The notes under the pieces were generated by a model that was not told the DNA's origin, made no database searches, and worked only from the letters and a program-made list of their open reading frames with translations. Positions 7,592-16,502 of a DNA stretch of 64,000 nucleotides are shown one piece after another. Source of the DNA: Empedobacter brevis_A (GTDB lineage Bacteria > Bacteroidota > Bacteroidia > Flavobacteriales > Weeksellaceae); NCBI RefSeq assembly GCF_965118635.1, contig NZ_CBCPHV010000002.1, forward strand, positions 186,001-250,000, in the 5' to 3' direction. Both the position numbers and the translations under genes were made by a program. How positions within the stretch are numbered: position 1 is the stretch's first letter; every line of letters starts with the position of its first letter.

Positions 7592-8620
7592 TTATTGAAA
7601 TAAACTTAGGTTGTATTGTTTTACTAAGTCTAAAATCATGTGATAACCTGCAACAGAGTTTCCGTGATCGTCTAATGAAGGACTGAAAACACCAATACCA
7701 ATTTTGTTTGGCACTGCAACAGTAATTCCACCACCAACACCAGATTTACTTGGCAATCCAACGTTACGAGAATATTCGCCACTAAACTCGTACATACCAG
7801 CAGTTAACATTTGTGATTGAATTAATTGAGCAATTTCTGAATTTTTGTAAGTTGTATCTCCATCGAAACGTGTGCATTGGTGTGCAAAGAAATAACCAAT
7901 TTTAGCCAAATCTTCTGCTGTAACTTCAATAGAACATTGCTTGAAATAGTTGTCTAGCTTGTCTTCGTTACCTTCTATCAATCCACTGTTTTTCATAATA
8001 TAAAACATTCCTCTGTTTCGATGACCAGTTTCTCTCTCAGAATGATAAACGGACTTGTTGTAATCAATCGAGTCATTTTTGGTAATGTAACGAACCATCT
8101 CAAGGATTTTGATAAAAGGAATTTCGCCTTCACCTTCAATAATAGAAGTTGTTAATATCGCACCTGCATTCATCATCGGATTGAGTGGTTTTCCTGTTGT
8201 TTCAAGATTCCCGAAATGATTAAAAGGTCTATCTGTACCGTAATATCCCATTTTAGAAAATACATTTTCCTCACCTTTTTCAGAAACTGCAACCATCAAC
8301 GCAATAATTTTAGAGATACTTTGAATGGTAAATTTTTGATTAACATCGCCAACGTTTATTACTTTACCTTTTTCATCTACAACAGAAAAGGCAATTTTAT
8401 CGGCTTGCATTTTTCCAAGTTCAGGAATATAATCGGCCACTTTTCCTTCTTTGTAATCAGCTCTATTCTTTTCAAGAATGTCATTTAACGTTTTTTCGCT
8501 AATCTGTATACTTTTGGAAATATTCTTCGAAGTATTTTGTCCGTAGACAGTCTTATTGATTGGATTAAAACACGTTAAAGTAAGACTTAAAAGTAATGTT
8601 GAAAATGTATATCGTTTCAT
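7592..8620 (-). CDS. glsA: Glutaminase A with an export signal
   Basis: A 342-residue protein. Residues 1-28 form a signal peptide (hydrophobic stretch, predicted cut near VYGQ), followed by a serine-type glutaminase domain. The QSISK motif holds the Ser-x-x-Lys pair, and NPMMNAGAI, the YSRNVGLPSKSGVGGGI segment and the GIGVFSPSLDDHGNSVAG tail are all family signatures. It hydrolyses glutamine to glutamate and ammonia. GlsA enzymes are usually cytosolic at ~310 residues; the added leader implies periplasmic or lipid-anchored use of external glutamine. A cysteine at residue 17 (TLTC) is a poor lipobox. It is a single gene with its own promoter. Confidence 0.93.
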   Translation of the reverse strand: MKRYTFSTLLLSLTLTCFNPINKTVYGQNTSKNISKSIQISEKTLNDILEKNRADYKEGKVADYIPELGKMQADKIAFSVVDEKGKVINVGDVNQKFTIQSISKIIALMVAVSEKGEENVFSKMGYYGTDRPFNHFGNLETTGKPLNPMMNAGAILTTSIIEGEGEIPFIKILEMVRYITKNDSIDYNKSVYHSERETGHRNRGMFYIMKNSGLIEGNEDKLDNYFKQCSIEVTAEDLAKIGYFFAHQCTRFDGDTTYKNSEIAQLIQSQMLTAGMYEFSGEYSRNVGLPSKSGVGGGITVAVPNKIGIGVFSPSLDDHGNSVAGYHMILDLVKQYNLSLFQ

Positions 8621-8638
8621 TTGTATTTAACTAAAGCA

Positions 8639-8646
8639 CAAACATA
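8639..8646 (-). promoter_or_regulatory. Candidate -7 box of glsA
   Basis: TATGTTTG on the minus strand fits TAnnTTTG and lies 18 bp upstream of the glsA start codon. A -33 TTG was not found at the expected distance. Confidence 0.45.
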
Positions 8647-8718
8647 AAAAATATTTGGTTGATTCGCCGATATAAAATAGTTTTATATAAAATGTTGAAT
8701 CTATAATTTTATATAAAT

Positions 8719-9735
8719 ATGAGATATATCTGCCTGTTATTATCGAGTTTATCTTTTGCGCAATTCTATCAAGTAATCAATGAAGAAAATTCTTCTGTTA
8801 GTTACAGAGGTTTAGCTTTTCAAGATGCAAAAACGTTTGTCGTTTCTGGTTCGAAGAATACAATAGGAAAAACTACAGATGGCGGAAAAACATTTAGTTG
8901 GGTTAATCCAAAAGTAGTCGAAAACAGAGATTTTAGAGATATAGAAGTTTTGGGAAAAGACAATTACCTAGCCTTAGGAATTGATGCTCCTGCTTATATT
9001 TTACAAACCAAAGATGGTGGGAAATCGTGGAATAAAGTCTATGAAAATAATGAAAAAGGAATCTTTCTAGACGCAATTTATGTGGACAAAATCTCGAAGA
9101 AAATAACAGTTTTAGGAGATCCCATGTCGCCTGATAAGCCATTTGTACTAACATCTACCATTACGGATCCTACGAAATGGGAAGTTGCAAAATCTTTTCT
9201 TAATCAACCATTACGATTAAAAAATCCGAAAGAAGCTTTCTTTGCATCCAGCGGAAGTAATTTGTATGTTGATGTCAAACAAACCTTGATTGTAACTGGA
9301 GGAGAATTATCTAATTTATATTACTATACACCAAAAGGTGGACAAATGTATGCATTAGAGAAAACAAAAAGTTCTTCTTCTGGTATTAATGGAATGAGCT
9401 ATGATGCAACGAATAATGTAGGTTATTTAGTCGGTGGAGATTTTACAAAGCCTGACGATTCGGCTAATAATTTTTACAAATTCAAGATTGTAAATGGAAA
9501 GATCGCTTTTCAAGATTCGTGGAAATATCCAACAGGATATAAATCTGGTGTAACCATTATTTCGAAAGAGCAAGTTTTGGTTTGTGGTTATTCTGGTGTA
9601 GATTATTCAAAAGATGGCGGACATAATTGGACAAATCTTACAAAAGATAGTTACAATACCTGTACAGTTTCTCCAGATAAAAAATATGTGATTTTAGTCG
9701 GAAATAAAGGTAAAATAGGAAAAGTAACATTTTAG
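8719..9735 (+). CDS. Exported BNR/YCF48-like beta-propeller protein
   Basis: A 338-residue protein with a short signal peptide (MRYICLLLSSLSFAQ). Repeated Asp-box/BNR-type motifs (TTDGGKTFSWV, TKDGGKSWNKV, SKDGGHNWTNL) occur at about residues 52, 95 and 296, as in sialidase-fold propellers and the photosystem II assembly factor YCF48. These resemble proteins annotated as oxidoreductases or stability factors in Bacteroidota, but no catalytic residues of a sialidase can be identified. It is divergent from glsA and stands alone. Function unknown; probably a periplasmic or outer-membrane binding or assembly protein. Confidence 0.75.
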   Translation: MRYICLLLSSLSFAQFYQVINEENSSVSYRGLAFQDAKTFVVSGSKNTIGKTTDGGKTFSWVNPKVVENRDFRDIEVLGKDNYLALGIDAPAYILQTKDGGKSWNKVYENNEKGIFLDAIYVDKISKKITVLGDPMSPDKPFVLTSTITDPTKWEVAKSFLNQPLRLKNPKEAFFASSGSNLYVDVKQTLIVTGGELSNLYYYTPKGGQMYALEKTKSSSSGINGMSYDATNNVGYLVGGDFTKPDDSANNFYKFKIVNGKIAFQDSWKYPTGYKSGVTIISKEQVLVCGYSGVDYSKDGGHNWTNLTKDSYNTCTVSPDKKYVILVGNKGKIGKVTF

Positions 9736-9896
9736 GAAATAAGCGGAAGAGAACTTTCATTGTAAATTTTAAGTAAACAATGTATGGAAAGGTTAATCTG
9801 ATTTTTGTTAAAATTAATCTTAAAGTCTTGAATTAATTCGTCTAACAGATTCATAATATTTAACTTTAAAAGAAACAATCTAAAAAAATATTTAAA

Positions 9897-10310
9897 ATGA
9901 AAAGAAGTGCAAAAGCAGTTTGGAATGGTTCGGTAACAGAAGGATCTGGAACTTTAACTACGCAGAGTTCTGTATTAGACAATACGCAATATTCATACAA
10001 AAGTCGTTTCGAAGAAGGAATTGGAACAAATCCCGAAGAACTTTTGGCAGCAGCTCATGCTGGTTGTTTTACAATGAAAACATCTGGTTTATTAGGTGAA
10101 GCTGGTTATACAGCAGAAAAATTAGAAACAGAATGTAAAATTGTTTTTGAAGGAGGAAAAGTTGTACGTTCAGAATTAAGCTTAACAGCAAAAATTCCTT
10201 CGATCACAAATGAAGAATTTCAAAAAATAGCGAAAGAAGCAGAGGAAACTTGTCCTATAAGTGTTTCATTTAGTTTTGAAAAAGTTTTGGTTTCAGCAGT
10301 TCTTGAATAG
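9897..10310 (+). CDS. OsmC family peroxiredoxin
   Basis: A 137-residue protein of the OsmC/Ohr superfamily. The peroxidatic Cys57 lies in AAAHAGCFTM and the resolving Cys119 in ETCPISVSFS, with the usual residue spacing. The N-terminal KRSAKAVWNGSVTEGSGTL is typical of the OsmC rather than the Ohr branch. Such enzymes reduce organic hydroperoxides with dithiol reductants in the cytoplasm. It is a single gene followed by a perfect palindromic terminator. Confidence 0.92.
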   Translation: MKRSAKAVWNGSVTEGSGTLTTQSSVLDNTQYSYKSRFEEGIGTNPEELLAAAHAGCFTMKTSGLLGEAGYTAEKLETECKIVFEGGKVVRSELSLTAKIPSITNEEFQKIAKEAEETCPISVSFSFEKVLVSAVLE

Positions 10311-10330
10311 TAGTTGATAGAATCCAACAA

Positions 10331-10360
10331 AAAAATCCAACAAATATTTGTTGGATTTTT
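10331..10360. terminator. Bidirectional terminator between the OsmC-family and CocE-like genes
   Basis: A perfect 30-bp palindrome, AAAAATCCAACAAAT plus its complement, with A- and T-runs at its two ends. It lies between two convergent genes and can serve both. Confidence 0.88.
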
Positions 10361-10363
10361 CTA

Positions 10364-12214
10364 TTATTTTAAAACAGGTACCTCGATATAAGAATCGTGA
10401 TAAATGCGTTGTGTTTGTTTTGAGAAATCTTTTGAAGTTGCTTCGTAAACATTCATATATTGTTGTGGATTACGATCTGCTAGAGGAAACCATGAATTCT
10501 GAACTTGAATCATAATACGGTGCCCTTTCTTAAAAGTATGTCCAACATCTGGCATTGTATAGGTTACATCTGTTTTCTGATTTGGAACCATTGCTTCTGG
10601 CTTTTCAAAACTATTACGATATTTTCCTCGCATAATTTCAGCACGTATCAAATTTTGGTATCCAGCAATCAATTTTCCATTATATTTTGGTGTATCTTCA
10701 GGAAAAACATCAATTAATTTTACAATATAATCTGCATCTGTTCCTGTTGTTGAAACTAATAAATGATTGATAATTGGGCCAGTAATTGTCATGTCTTCTG
10801 TTAAAATATCAGATTGATAAACCATAACATCAGGACGAGTTGAAGCAAATCGTTGATCATCGACCATATATTCTCTAGAACGAGTCTCCAAAACTCCTCC
10901 TTGATAAGGAACAGGATGATTAGGATCGGCTACATATTCGTCGAAAGAAATGCTATTTGTTTGTTGAAATGCTATTTTTCCATTTGACTGTAAATACATT
11001 CTTTGTTTGGTTACATTTTTTGGAGGCCAAGTATCAAATTGTTTCCATTCGTTAGAACCTGTAATAAAGATTTGAGCTTCTGCAGGGTTGAAATTACCTT
11101 TATCTTTTAAATAATAATTAAAAAAAGGCAACTCAATTTTATGTTGATAATATTCTGCTGTTGGCGAATGAAATTGCATATCACCAAAGGCATCTCCTTT
11201 AGAACGTGTCCAACCTCCATGAAACCAAGGTCCGACAACTAAAATATTTGTACTATTCGGATTTTGTTTTTCAATTGCTTTATAGGTTTCAAAAGTTCCA
11301 TAAACATCTTCTGCATCAAAGAAACCTCCAACTGTCATCACAGCAGGTTTTATATTCGTAAGATGTGGCAATACATTTCTTTCTTGCCAAAATTGATCAT
11401 AATCAGGATGAGCAAATAAATCATTGTAAAATTTGATATTATCTTGAAAGTATTTATCCTTCAATTCCTTTACAGATCCACCTTCTAAATAAAATCTGTA
11501 ATTATCTTTAATAGAATATTCTAATGATTTTGGTCCTTTATCAGGTGTAATAGGTTCTGGACGTTTTACACCAAAAGATGACATAAACTTGAAAGAATCA
11601 TTCAAAAACAAAACACCATTATGATGAAAATCGTCACCCAAAAACCAATTCGTTACTGGAGCTTGTGGAGAAACCGCTTTTAAAGTTGGATGCGAATTTA
11701 CTAAACTCATCGTCGAATAAAAGCCAGGATAAGAAGTACCATAAATACCAGCTCTTTGATTATAGTTTTTTAAATTCTTTAGCAACCATTCCAACGTATC
11801 ATATGTATCTGTACTTTCGTCAATTGCTATCTTATTTTTCGATTTGTTAATTGGACGAACATCTTCAAATTCGCCTTCGCTCATCCATTTTCCTCTTACA
11901 TCTTGATAAACGAAAATAAAACCTTCGCGCATTTCTGCAGGGAAATTTCCGAGCGATTTTTTATATTCATTTGCTCCATAAGGTGCAACCGTATAAGGTG
12001 TTCTATTAAGTAAAACTGGATATTTTTTCGATTGATCTTTCGGAATATAAATAGCCGTAAACAATTTCGTTCCATCTCGCATTGGGATTAATTGTTCGGT
12101 TTTTATATAATTATCCCTAACATAAGCAGAATCTGTTTTTGCATCTTGCGCATAACTTATTCCACTGATAAAAATAAGGCTGAGTAGAGTTGCTTTTTGT
12201 GTAAATTTTTTCAT
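10364..12214 (-). CDS. CocE/NonD family hydrolase (X-Pro dipeptidyl-peptidase-like), exported
   Basis: A 616-residue protein with a Sec signal peptide (1-22, ending SYAQ). The alpha/beta-hydrolase domain carries the nucleophile Ser161 in GTSYPGF and the TPYTVAPYG and QDVRGKWMSEGEFED segments; the C-terminal ~220 residues form the jelly-roll domain of the CocE/NonD family. Relatives hydrolyse alpha-amino-acid esters, acylated beta-lactams or X-Pro peptides. A periplasmic peptidase or ester hydrolase is likely, but the substrate is not determined. Length matches alpha-amino-acid ester hydrolases. It is transcribed alone. Confidence 0.9.
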   Translation of the reverse strand: MKKFTQKATLLSLIFISGISYAQDAKTDSAYVRDNYIKTEQLIPMRDGTKLFTAIYIPKDQSKKYPVLLNRTPYTVAPYGANEYKKSLGNFPAEMREGFIFVYQDVRGKWMSEGEFEDVRPINKSKNKIAIDESTDTYDTLEWLLKNLKNYNQRAGIYGTSYPGFYSTMSLVNSHPTLKAVSPQAPVTNWFLGDDFHHNGVLFLNDSFKFMSSFGVKRPEPITPDKGPKSLEYSIKDNYRFYLEGGSVKELKDKYFQDNIKFYNDLFAHPDYDQFWQERNVLPHLTNIKPAVMTVGGFFDAEDVYGTFETYKAIEKQNPNSTNILVVGPWFHGGWTRSKGDAFGDMQFHSPTAEYYQHKIELPFFNYYLKDKGNFNPAEAQIFITGSNEWKQFDTWPPKNVTKQRMYLQSNGKIAFQQTNSISFDEYVADPNHPVPYQGGVLETRSREYMVDDQRFASTRPDVMVYQSDILTEDMTITGPIINHLLVSTTGTDADYIVKLIDVFPEDTPKYNGKLIAGYQNLIRAEIMRGKYRNSFEKPEAMVPNQKTDVTYTMPDVGHTFKKGHRIMIQVQNSWFPLADRNPQQYMNVYEATSKDFSKQTQRIYHDSYIEVPVLK

Positions 12215-12434
12215 GTGATTATCAATTTTACAATCGGATAAATTTAAGTAAGTTTTGTATTCAATGGCGATAAATTATATTATTTTCTATTAGATAAATT
12301 TAATGTTATTAAGTTTCAATTATTTTATGAAACTCATAAAAAGGAAATAGCTTTTTTTGATTAAATTAGTTAATCAAAATTTTAATAAATGAAGCGAATT
12401 ATAAAGTATAATTCAGCAACCTAAAAAATAAATA

Positions 12435-13091
12435 ATGTCACAAATCAATAAATTTCTAAAACAATTAGAAAAAAATAATAACCGAGAATGGTTTACTGAA
12501 CATAAACTTGAATTTGATAAAGCAAAAGCAGAAGCAGATTCAATTTTTACTGCGATTTATCAAGAATTAAGTAAAAAAGAAGAATTAGAACCGCTAAAGA
12601 TTTATAGAATCTACAGAGATGTTCGTTTTTCACAAGATAAAACACCTTATAAGATTTATTTTTCTGCTCAAACAGGACGCAAAAAGCCACAAAATAGAGG
12701 AGGATATTATTTTCATATTCAACCAAACAATAGTTTTATAGGAGTTGGTTTTTGGGGACCAGAACGCGATGATTTACTTCGTATTAGAAAAGATATAGAA
12801 TATTCTGATGAATTGGCAAAGATCCTTCAATCGAAAACGATTCAAAAAGAATTTGGTAAAATGCAAGGAGATGAGGTAAAATCCGCACCAAAAGGTTTTT
12901 CTAAAGATCATGAACGAATTGAACTATTGCGTAAAAAGCAATATCTATTTATCAAAAATTTTACTGATGAAGAAGTTTTAGCAAAAGACTTTCCACAAAA
13001 AGTTGCCAAATCAATTCAAATTCTTCAACCTTTTCTAGATTATATGACCGAAGTTTTAACAACTGATGAAAATGGTCAACCTTTATATTAA
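12435..13091 (+). CDS. DUF2461 domain-containing protein
   Basis: A 218-residue soluble protein of the DUF2461/TIGR02453 family, recognised by the N-terminal FLKQLEKNNNREWFTEHK, the RIYRDVRFSQDKTPYK segment near residue 60-80 and the GGYYFHIQPNNSFIGVGFW stretch. The family is widespread in bacteria and fungi but has no established activity. It has no signal peptide or membrane segment. It is a single gene ended by a strong hairpin 22 bp downstream. Confidence 0.88.
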   Translation: MSQINKFLKQLEKNNNREWFTEHKLEFDKAKAEADSIFTAIYQELSKKEELEPLKIYRIYRDVRFSQDKTPYKIYFSAQTGRKKPQNRGGYYFHIQPNNSFIGVGFWGPERDDLLRIRKDIEYSDELAKILQSKTIQKEFGKMQGDEVKSAPKGFSKDHERIELLRKKQYLFIKNFTDEEVLAKDFPQKVAKSIQILQPFLDYMTEVLTTDENGQPLY

Positions 13092-13113
13092 ATCGATTAA
13101 TAAAGAATAAATT

Positions 13114-13139
13114 AAAAACGCTCTTTATAGAGCGTTTTT
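13114..13139. terminator. Terminator shared by DUF2461 and the convergent unknown gene
   Basis: A perfect 11-bp stem AAAAACGCTCT/AGAGCGTTTTT with loop TTAT. Its right arm reaches the stop codon of the minus-strand gene ending at 13139. Confidence 0.9.
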
Positions 13140-13720
13140 TAGTGATATAATCTAAATCCTAATTTCAGTGCAATATTCGCATGTTTATCAAATAGAGCAT
13201 GTACAAGTTCTTCTTCGTCATCAATTTCTTTTGCTAAACAAAAGTAATATTGATCTAGAATCGTACTCAATATCGGAGAAGGATTTACATAACCAGATAA
13301 TGCTTTTGCGCCTGTAACATCTATAAAATATTGGAAACTTTCATCTTCCAAATCAAGATTCATTGTATTCGCAAAATGAACAATCTTATCAGTTAACTTT
13401 CCTTGAAAAATTTCAGCAACTTCTTCCAAACTGTAGTAATAATCATCAATTTGAATTTGATTTCCTTCGCCTTCAAAAACTAAATAGATGATTTTATAAT
13501 CTCTAAAATATTTATCGTGATAAAGAAGATTGGCAATACTTTCTTCGAAACCTTCAAAACTATCTGTTGTTTTATACACATTAGTTAGCTGAAATTCACG
13601 CGCCAAATGTTCCAAAAATTCCAATAATTGCGAATCTTTTTGTTCTTCAATATCTTCAACACATTCCAAACAAAATAGCTTGAAATCATCTTCGTCTTGA
13701 ACTTGTATAATATCTCTCAT
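13139..13720 (-). CDS. Acidic protein of unknown function
   Basis: A 193-residue soluble protein rich in Asp and Glu, especially at the N terminus. I do not recognise the family. A first region (about 30-100, with KIIYLVFEGEGNQIQIDDY) looks like an alternating strand/helix fold, followed by DVTGAKALSGYVNPSPILS (about 128-146) and a helical end with FDKHANIALKLGFRLYH. There are no membrane segments or signal peptide. A TATCTTTG -7 box lies 16 bp upstream, so it is probably expressed alone. Confidence 0.75.
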   Translation of the reverse strand: MRDIIQVQDEDDFKLFCLECVEDIEEQKDSQLLEFLEHLAREFQLTNVYKTTDSFEGFEESIANLLYHDKYFRDYKIIYLVFEGEGNQIQIDDYYYSLEEVAEIFQGKLTDKIVHFANTMNLDLEDESFQYFIDVTGAKALSGYVNPSPILSTILDQYYFCLAKEIDDEEELVHALFDKHANIALKLGFRLYH

Positions 13721-13736
13721 ATAGTCTACTATTTTT

Positions 13737-13744
13737 CAAAGATA
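13737..13744 (-). promoter_or_regulatory. Candidate -7 box of the acidic unknown gene
   Basis: TATCTTTG on the minus strand, 16 bp before the ATG at 13720. No -33 element was confirmed. Confidence 0.4.
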
Positions 13745-13827
13745 ACTTCTAATTTTTAAATGATTTAAATCACAGCATTACTAAATATAATTTATTAATT
13801 TAGAATTATTCTATATAAATACAATTA

Positions 13828-14481
13828 ATGAAAAATATAACTGAATTACAGGAGCTTGCGAAACAACTAAGTTGTCCAGATGGAGACGAAGGGATTGCAA
13901 TTGGAGATGAAATGAATGAAAGTAATTTTGGAATGACGAAGAAAACAATTGATTATTTGAAATTACAAGATAAAGATCAAATTCTTGAATTAGGTCACGG
14001 AAATTGTAAGCATTTACCTTATGTTTTAGAACAAGCAAATGATTTAGAATATATTGGTTTAGAACTTTCTCAAGCAATGAAAAATAGTGCTATAATGAAC
14101 AATTCTGATTATTTGAATGCAAATATTAGATTTGAAATGATTATGGACGAAAGAATTCATTTTTATGAAAAAAGATTCGATAAAATTTTTACAGTTAATA
14201 CAATTTATTTCTGGAAAAATCCTGAACTTTTTCTGCGTGAAATTTATCGCGTTTTAAAATTTGATGGAAAATTTGCGCTTACTTTTGCTAAGAAAGATTT
14301 TATGGAAACTTTGCCTTTTACACAATTTGGATTCAATTTGTATACAGAAGACGAAGTTATAAAATTGTTAAAATCAGCTAAATTTTCAATTGAGAATACA
14401 AAAACCTTTTCAGAAAATGTAATGAGTAAAGCTGGCGAAAAAGTTGAAAGAGAGTATACTATAATTATTGCAAAAAAATAA
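13828..14481 (+). CDS. Class I SAM-dependent methyltransferase
   Basis: A 217-residue Rossmann-fold methyltransferase. Motif I is DQILELGHGNCKHLPYVL (about residues 50-67), followed by an acidic strand end (YIGLELSQAM) and the later FTVNTIYFWKNPELFLREIYRVLK segment typical of the UbiE/Methyltransf_11 group. Motif I has GHGNC instead of the common GxGxG, which is tolerated in the family. The substrate is unknown. It precedes the acyl-CoA ligase genes by about 100 bp, but no link in function is evident. Confidence 0.85.
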   Translation: MKNITELQELAKQLSCPDGDEGIAIGDEMNESNFGMTKKTIDYLKLQDKDQILELGHGNCKHLPYVLEQANDLEYIGLELSQAMKNSAIMNNSDYLNANIRFEMIMDERIHFYEKRFDKIFTVNTIYFWKNPELFLREIYRVLKFDGKFALTFAKKDFMETLPFTQFGFNLYTEDEVIKLLKSAKFSIENTKTFSENVMSKAGEKVEREYTIIIAKK

Positions 14482-14586
14482 AATGATTTTTATTGATAAT
14501 AAACTTAATTTATTTCAGAAAAGAATGACGAAATAATTTCAAAAGTAGAAAGAATTAATAGAAATTTGTATCCTTATTTCAAGAAT

Positions 14587-16353
14587 ATGAAACAACCACA
14601 AAGAATATTCGATTTACCTCGATTTCAAGAAAAAAATACACCTAATATTTCTATTTTTTATCACAAAGAAAAAGAAGAATGGAAGGGAATTTCGACAATA
14701 GATTTTATTAATCGAGTAAATAGTATTTCGAAAGGTTTGATTGCAAATGGTGTTCAGCCAAATGATAAAATTGCGTTGATAAGCGAAAATCGTTTGGAAT
14801 GGAATTTAGTCGATTTTGCAATTCAACAAGTTGGTGCTGTTGTTGTGGCAATTTATCCCAATATTTCAGATAATGATTACGAATTTATTCTAAATGATGC
14901 CGAAATCAAACTTTGTTTTGTTAGCAATCATAGTTTATATCAACGATTATTAGGAATTAAAGATCGAATTCCTAATCTTGAGCAAGTTTATACATTCAAT
15001 ACTTATCCGCATACACCAAATTGGATTGAATTAATTTCGAAAGGAATTTCTTTTTCTGATGAGGTTTTACAAGCTAAAATGGATCATGTAAAACCAACGG
15101 ATTTAGCTACTTTAATTTATACTTCAGGAACAACAGGAAATCCGAAAGGAGTAATGCTTTCTCACGAAAATTTATTGGCTGATGTTAACAGTTCAGAATA
15201 TTCTTTTCCTGTAAAAGCATACGAGAAAGCTTTGTCATTTTTGCCTGCTTGCCATGCTTACGAGCGCGTTTTTCATTACGTTTATATCAAAATGGGTTTA
15301 TCAATCTATTATGCTCAATCAATGGATACGATTGGACAAGATATGAAAGAAATAAAACCACATATTTTTTCGGCAGTTCCTCGTGTTTTAGAGAAAGTTT
15401 ATGATAAAATAATGGCGAATGGAGAACAGTTAACAGGTATTAAAAGAGCGCTCTTCTTTTGGTCAATTTCTTTAGGAGAAAAATATGATTTAGATGAATC
15501 AAAACTTTCTACTTGGTACAAAATTCAATTAAAAATTGCACGTAAATTAATCTTTTCTAAATGGAAAGCAGCGCTTGGCGGCAATATAAAAGGAATTGCT
15601 TCCGGAAGCGCAACTTTGCAAACGCGTTTATTAAAATTATATTTAGCTGCGGGAATTCCAATTTATGAAGGTTATGGTTTAACAGAAGCCGGACCTTGTT
15701 TGTCTGTAAATTGTGTGAAACGCGGAATGAAAATAGGAACTGTAGGAATTCCTTTGATTGATATTGAAATAAAATTAGCCGAAGATGGAGAAATTCTAGC
15801 AAAAGGAAAAAATATCATGCAAGGATATTACAAAAATCCTGAAGCTACGGCTGAGGTTCTGAAAGATGGCTGGTTATATACAGGCGATATTGGAGAATGG
15901 GTTGATGATAAATTCTTAAAAATTATTGATCGTAAAAAAGAAATGTTCAAAACTTCTGGAGGGAAATATATTGTACCACAACAGATTGAAAAAATTCTTT
16001 CAGAATCCAATTACATCGAACAAATAATGGTAGTTGGCGAAGGACGAAAATTTCCAGCAGCATTAATTATTCCTTCTTACGAAAATTGTATAGATTGGGC
16101 AAAAACAAATGAATCTTCATTGATTAATTTAACAAAAGAAGAATTCTTAACACATCCAAAAATTTATGAATTAATTGGAAATGAAGTTGGCCAACTAAAT
16201 GTCAATTTTGGGAATTGGGAAAAAATCAAAAAGTTCTATTTACTTCCGTATGAATTTACGATAGAATCTGGAGAATTAACGCCAACATTAAAAATGAAAC
16301 GTAAAATTATTACAGAAAAATATAAAAATCAGATCAACGAAATCTATCAATAA
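14587..16353 (+). CDS. Long-chain fatty-acid--CoA ligase (first of tandem pair)
   Basis: A 588-residue AMP-binding (ANL superfamily) enzyme. The P-loop YTSGTTGNPKGVML (about residues 178-191), GYGLTEAGP (about 362) and WLYTGDIGEWVDDKFLKIID with the following KTSGGKYIVP are the family motifs. It activates long-chain fatty acids to acyl-CoA through an acyl-AMP intermediate in the cytoplasm. The ATG at 14587 aligns with the paralogue's N terminus (xRIFDLP), so the TTG seven codons upstream is not used. The downstream neighbour is a close paralogue. Confidence 0.92.
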   Translation: MKQPQRIFDLPRFQEKNTPNISIFYHKEKEEWKGISTIDFINRVNSISKGLIANGVQPNDKIALISENRLEWNLVDFAIQQVGAVVVAIYPNISDNDYEFILNDAEIKLCFVSNHSLYQRLLGIKDRIPNLEQVYTFNTYPHTPNWIELISKGISFSDEVLQAKMDHVKPTDLATLIYTSGTTGNPKGVMLSHENLLADVNSSEYSFPVKAYEKALSFLPACHAYERVFHYVYIKMGLSIYYAQSMDTIGQDMKEIKPHIFSAVPRVLEKVYDKIMANGEQLTGIKRALFFWSISLGEKYDLDESKLSTWYKIQLKIARKLIFSKWKAALGGNIKGIASGSATLQTRLLKLYLAAGIPIYEGYGLTEAGPCLSVNCVKRGMKIGTVGIPLIDIEIKLAEDGEILAKGKNIMQGYYKNPEATAEVLKDGWLYTGDIGEWVDDKFLKIIDRKKEMFKTSGGKYIVPQQIEKILSESNYIEQIMVVGEGRKFPAALIIPSYENCIDWAKTNESSLINLTKEEFLTHPKIYELIGNEVGQLNVNFGNWEKIKKFYLLPYEFTIESGELTPTLKMKRKIITEKYKNQINEIYQ

Positions 16354-16363
16354 AATATATCCT

Positions 16364-16399
16364 ATAATCCCTTTAATTTTATAAAATTAAAGGGATTAT
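16364..16399 (+). terminator. Terminator between the two acyl-CoA ligase genes
   Basis: A perfect 36-bp palindrome (two 18-nt arms beginning ATAATCCCTTTAATTTTA) followed by TATTTTC. It implies that the two ligases are transcribed separately. Confidence 0.85.
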
Positions 16400-16502
16400 T
16401 ATTTTCAATTTAGCTCAAAAAGATAAAAATATTTGAAATTTTCATCAATTTACGTTACTTTCGGCGAATTCTTTACTAAAATTACAAAAATATAAGCGCG
16501 CT

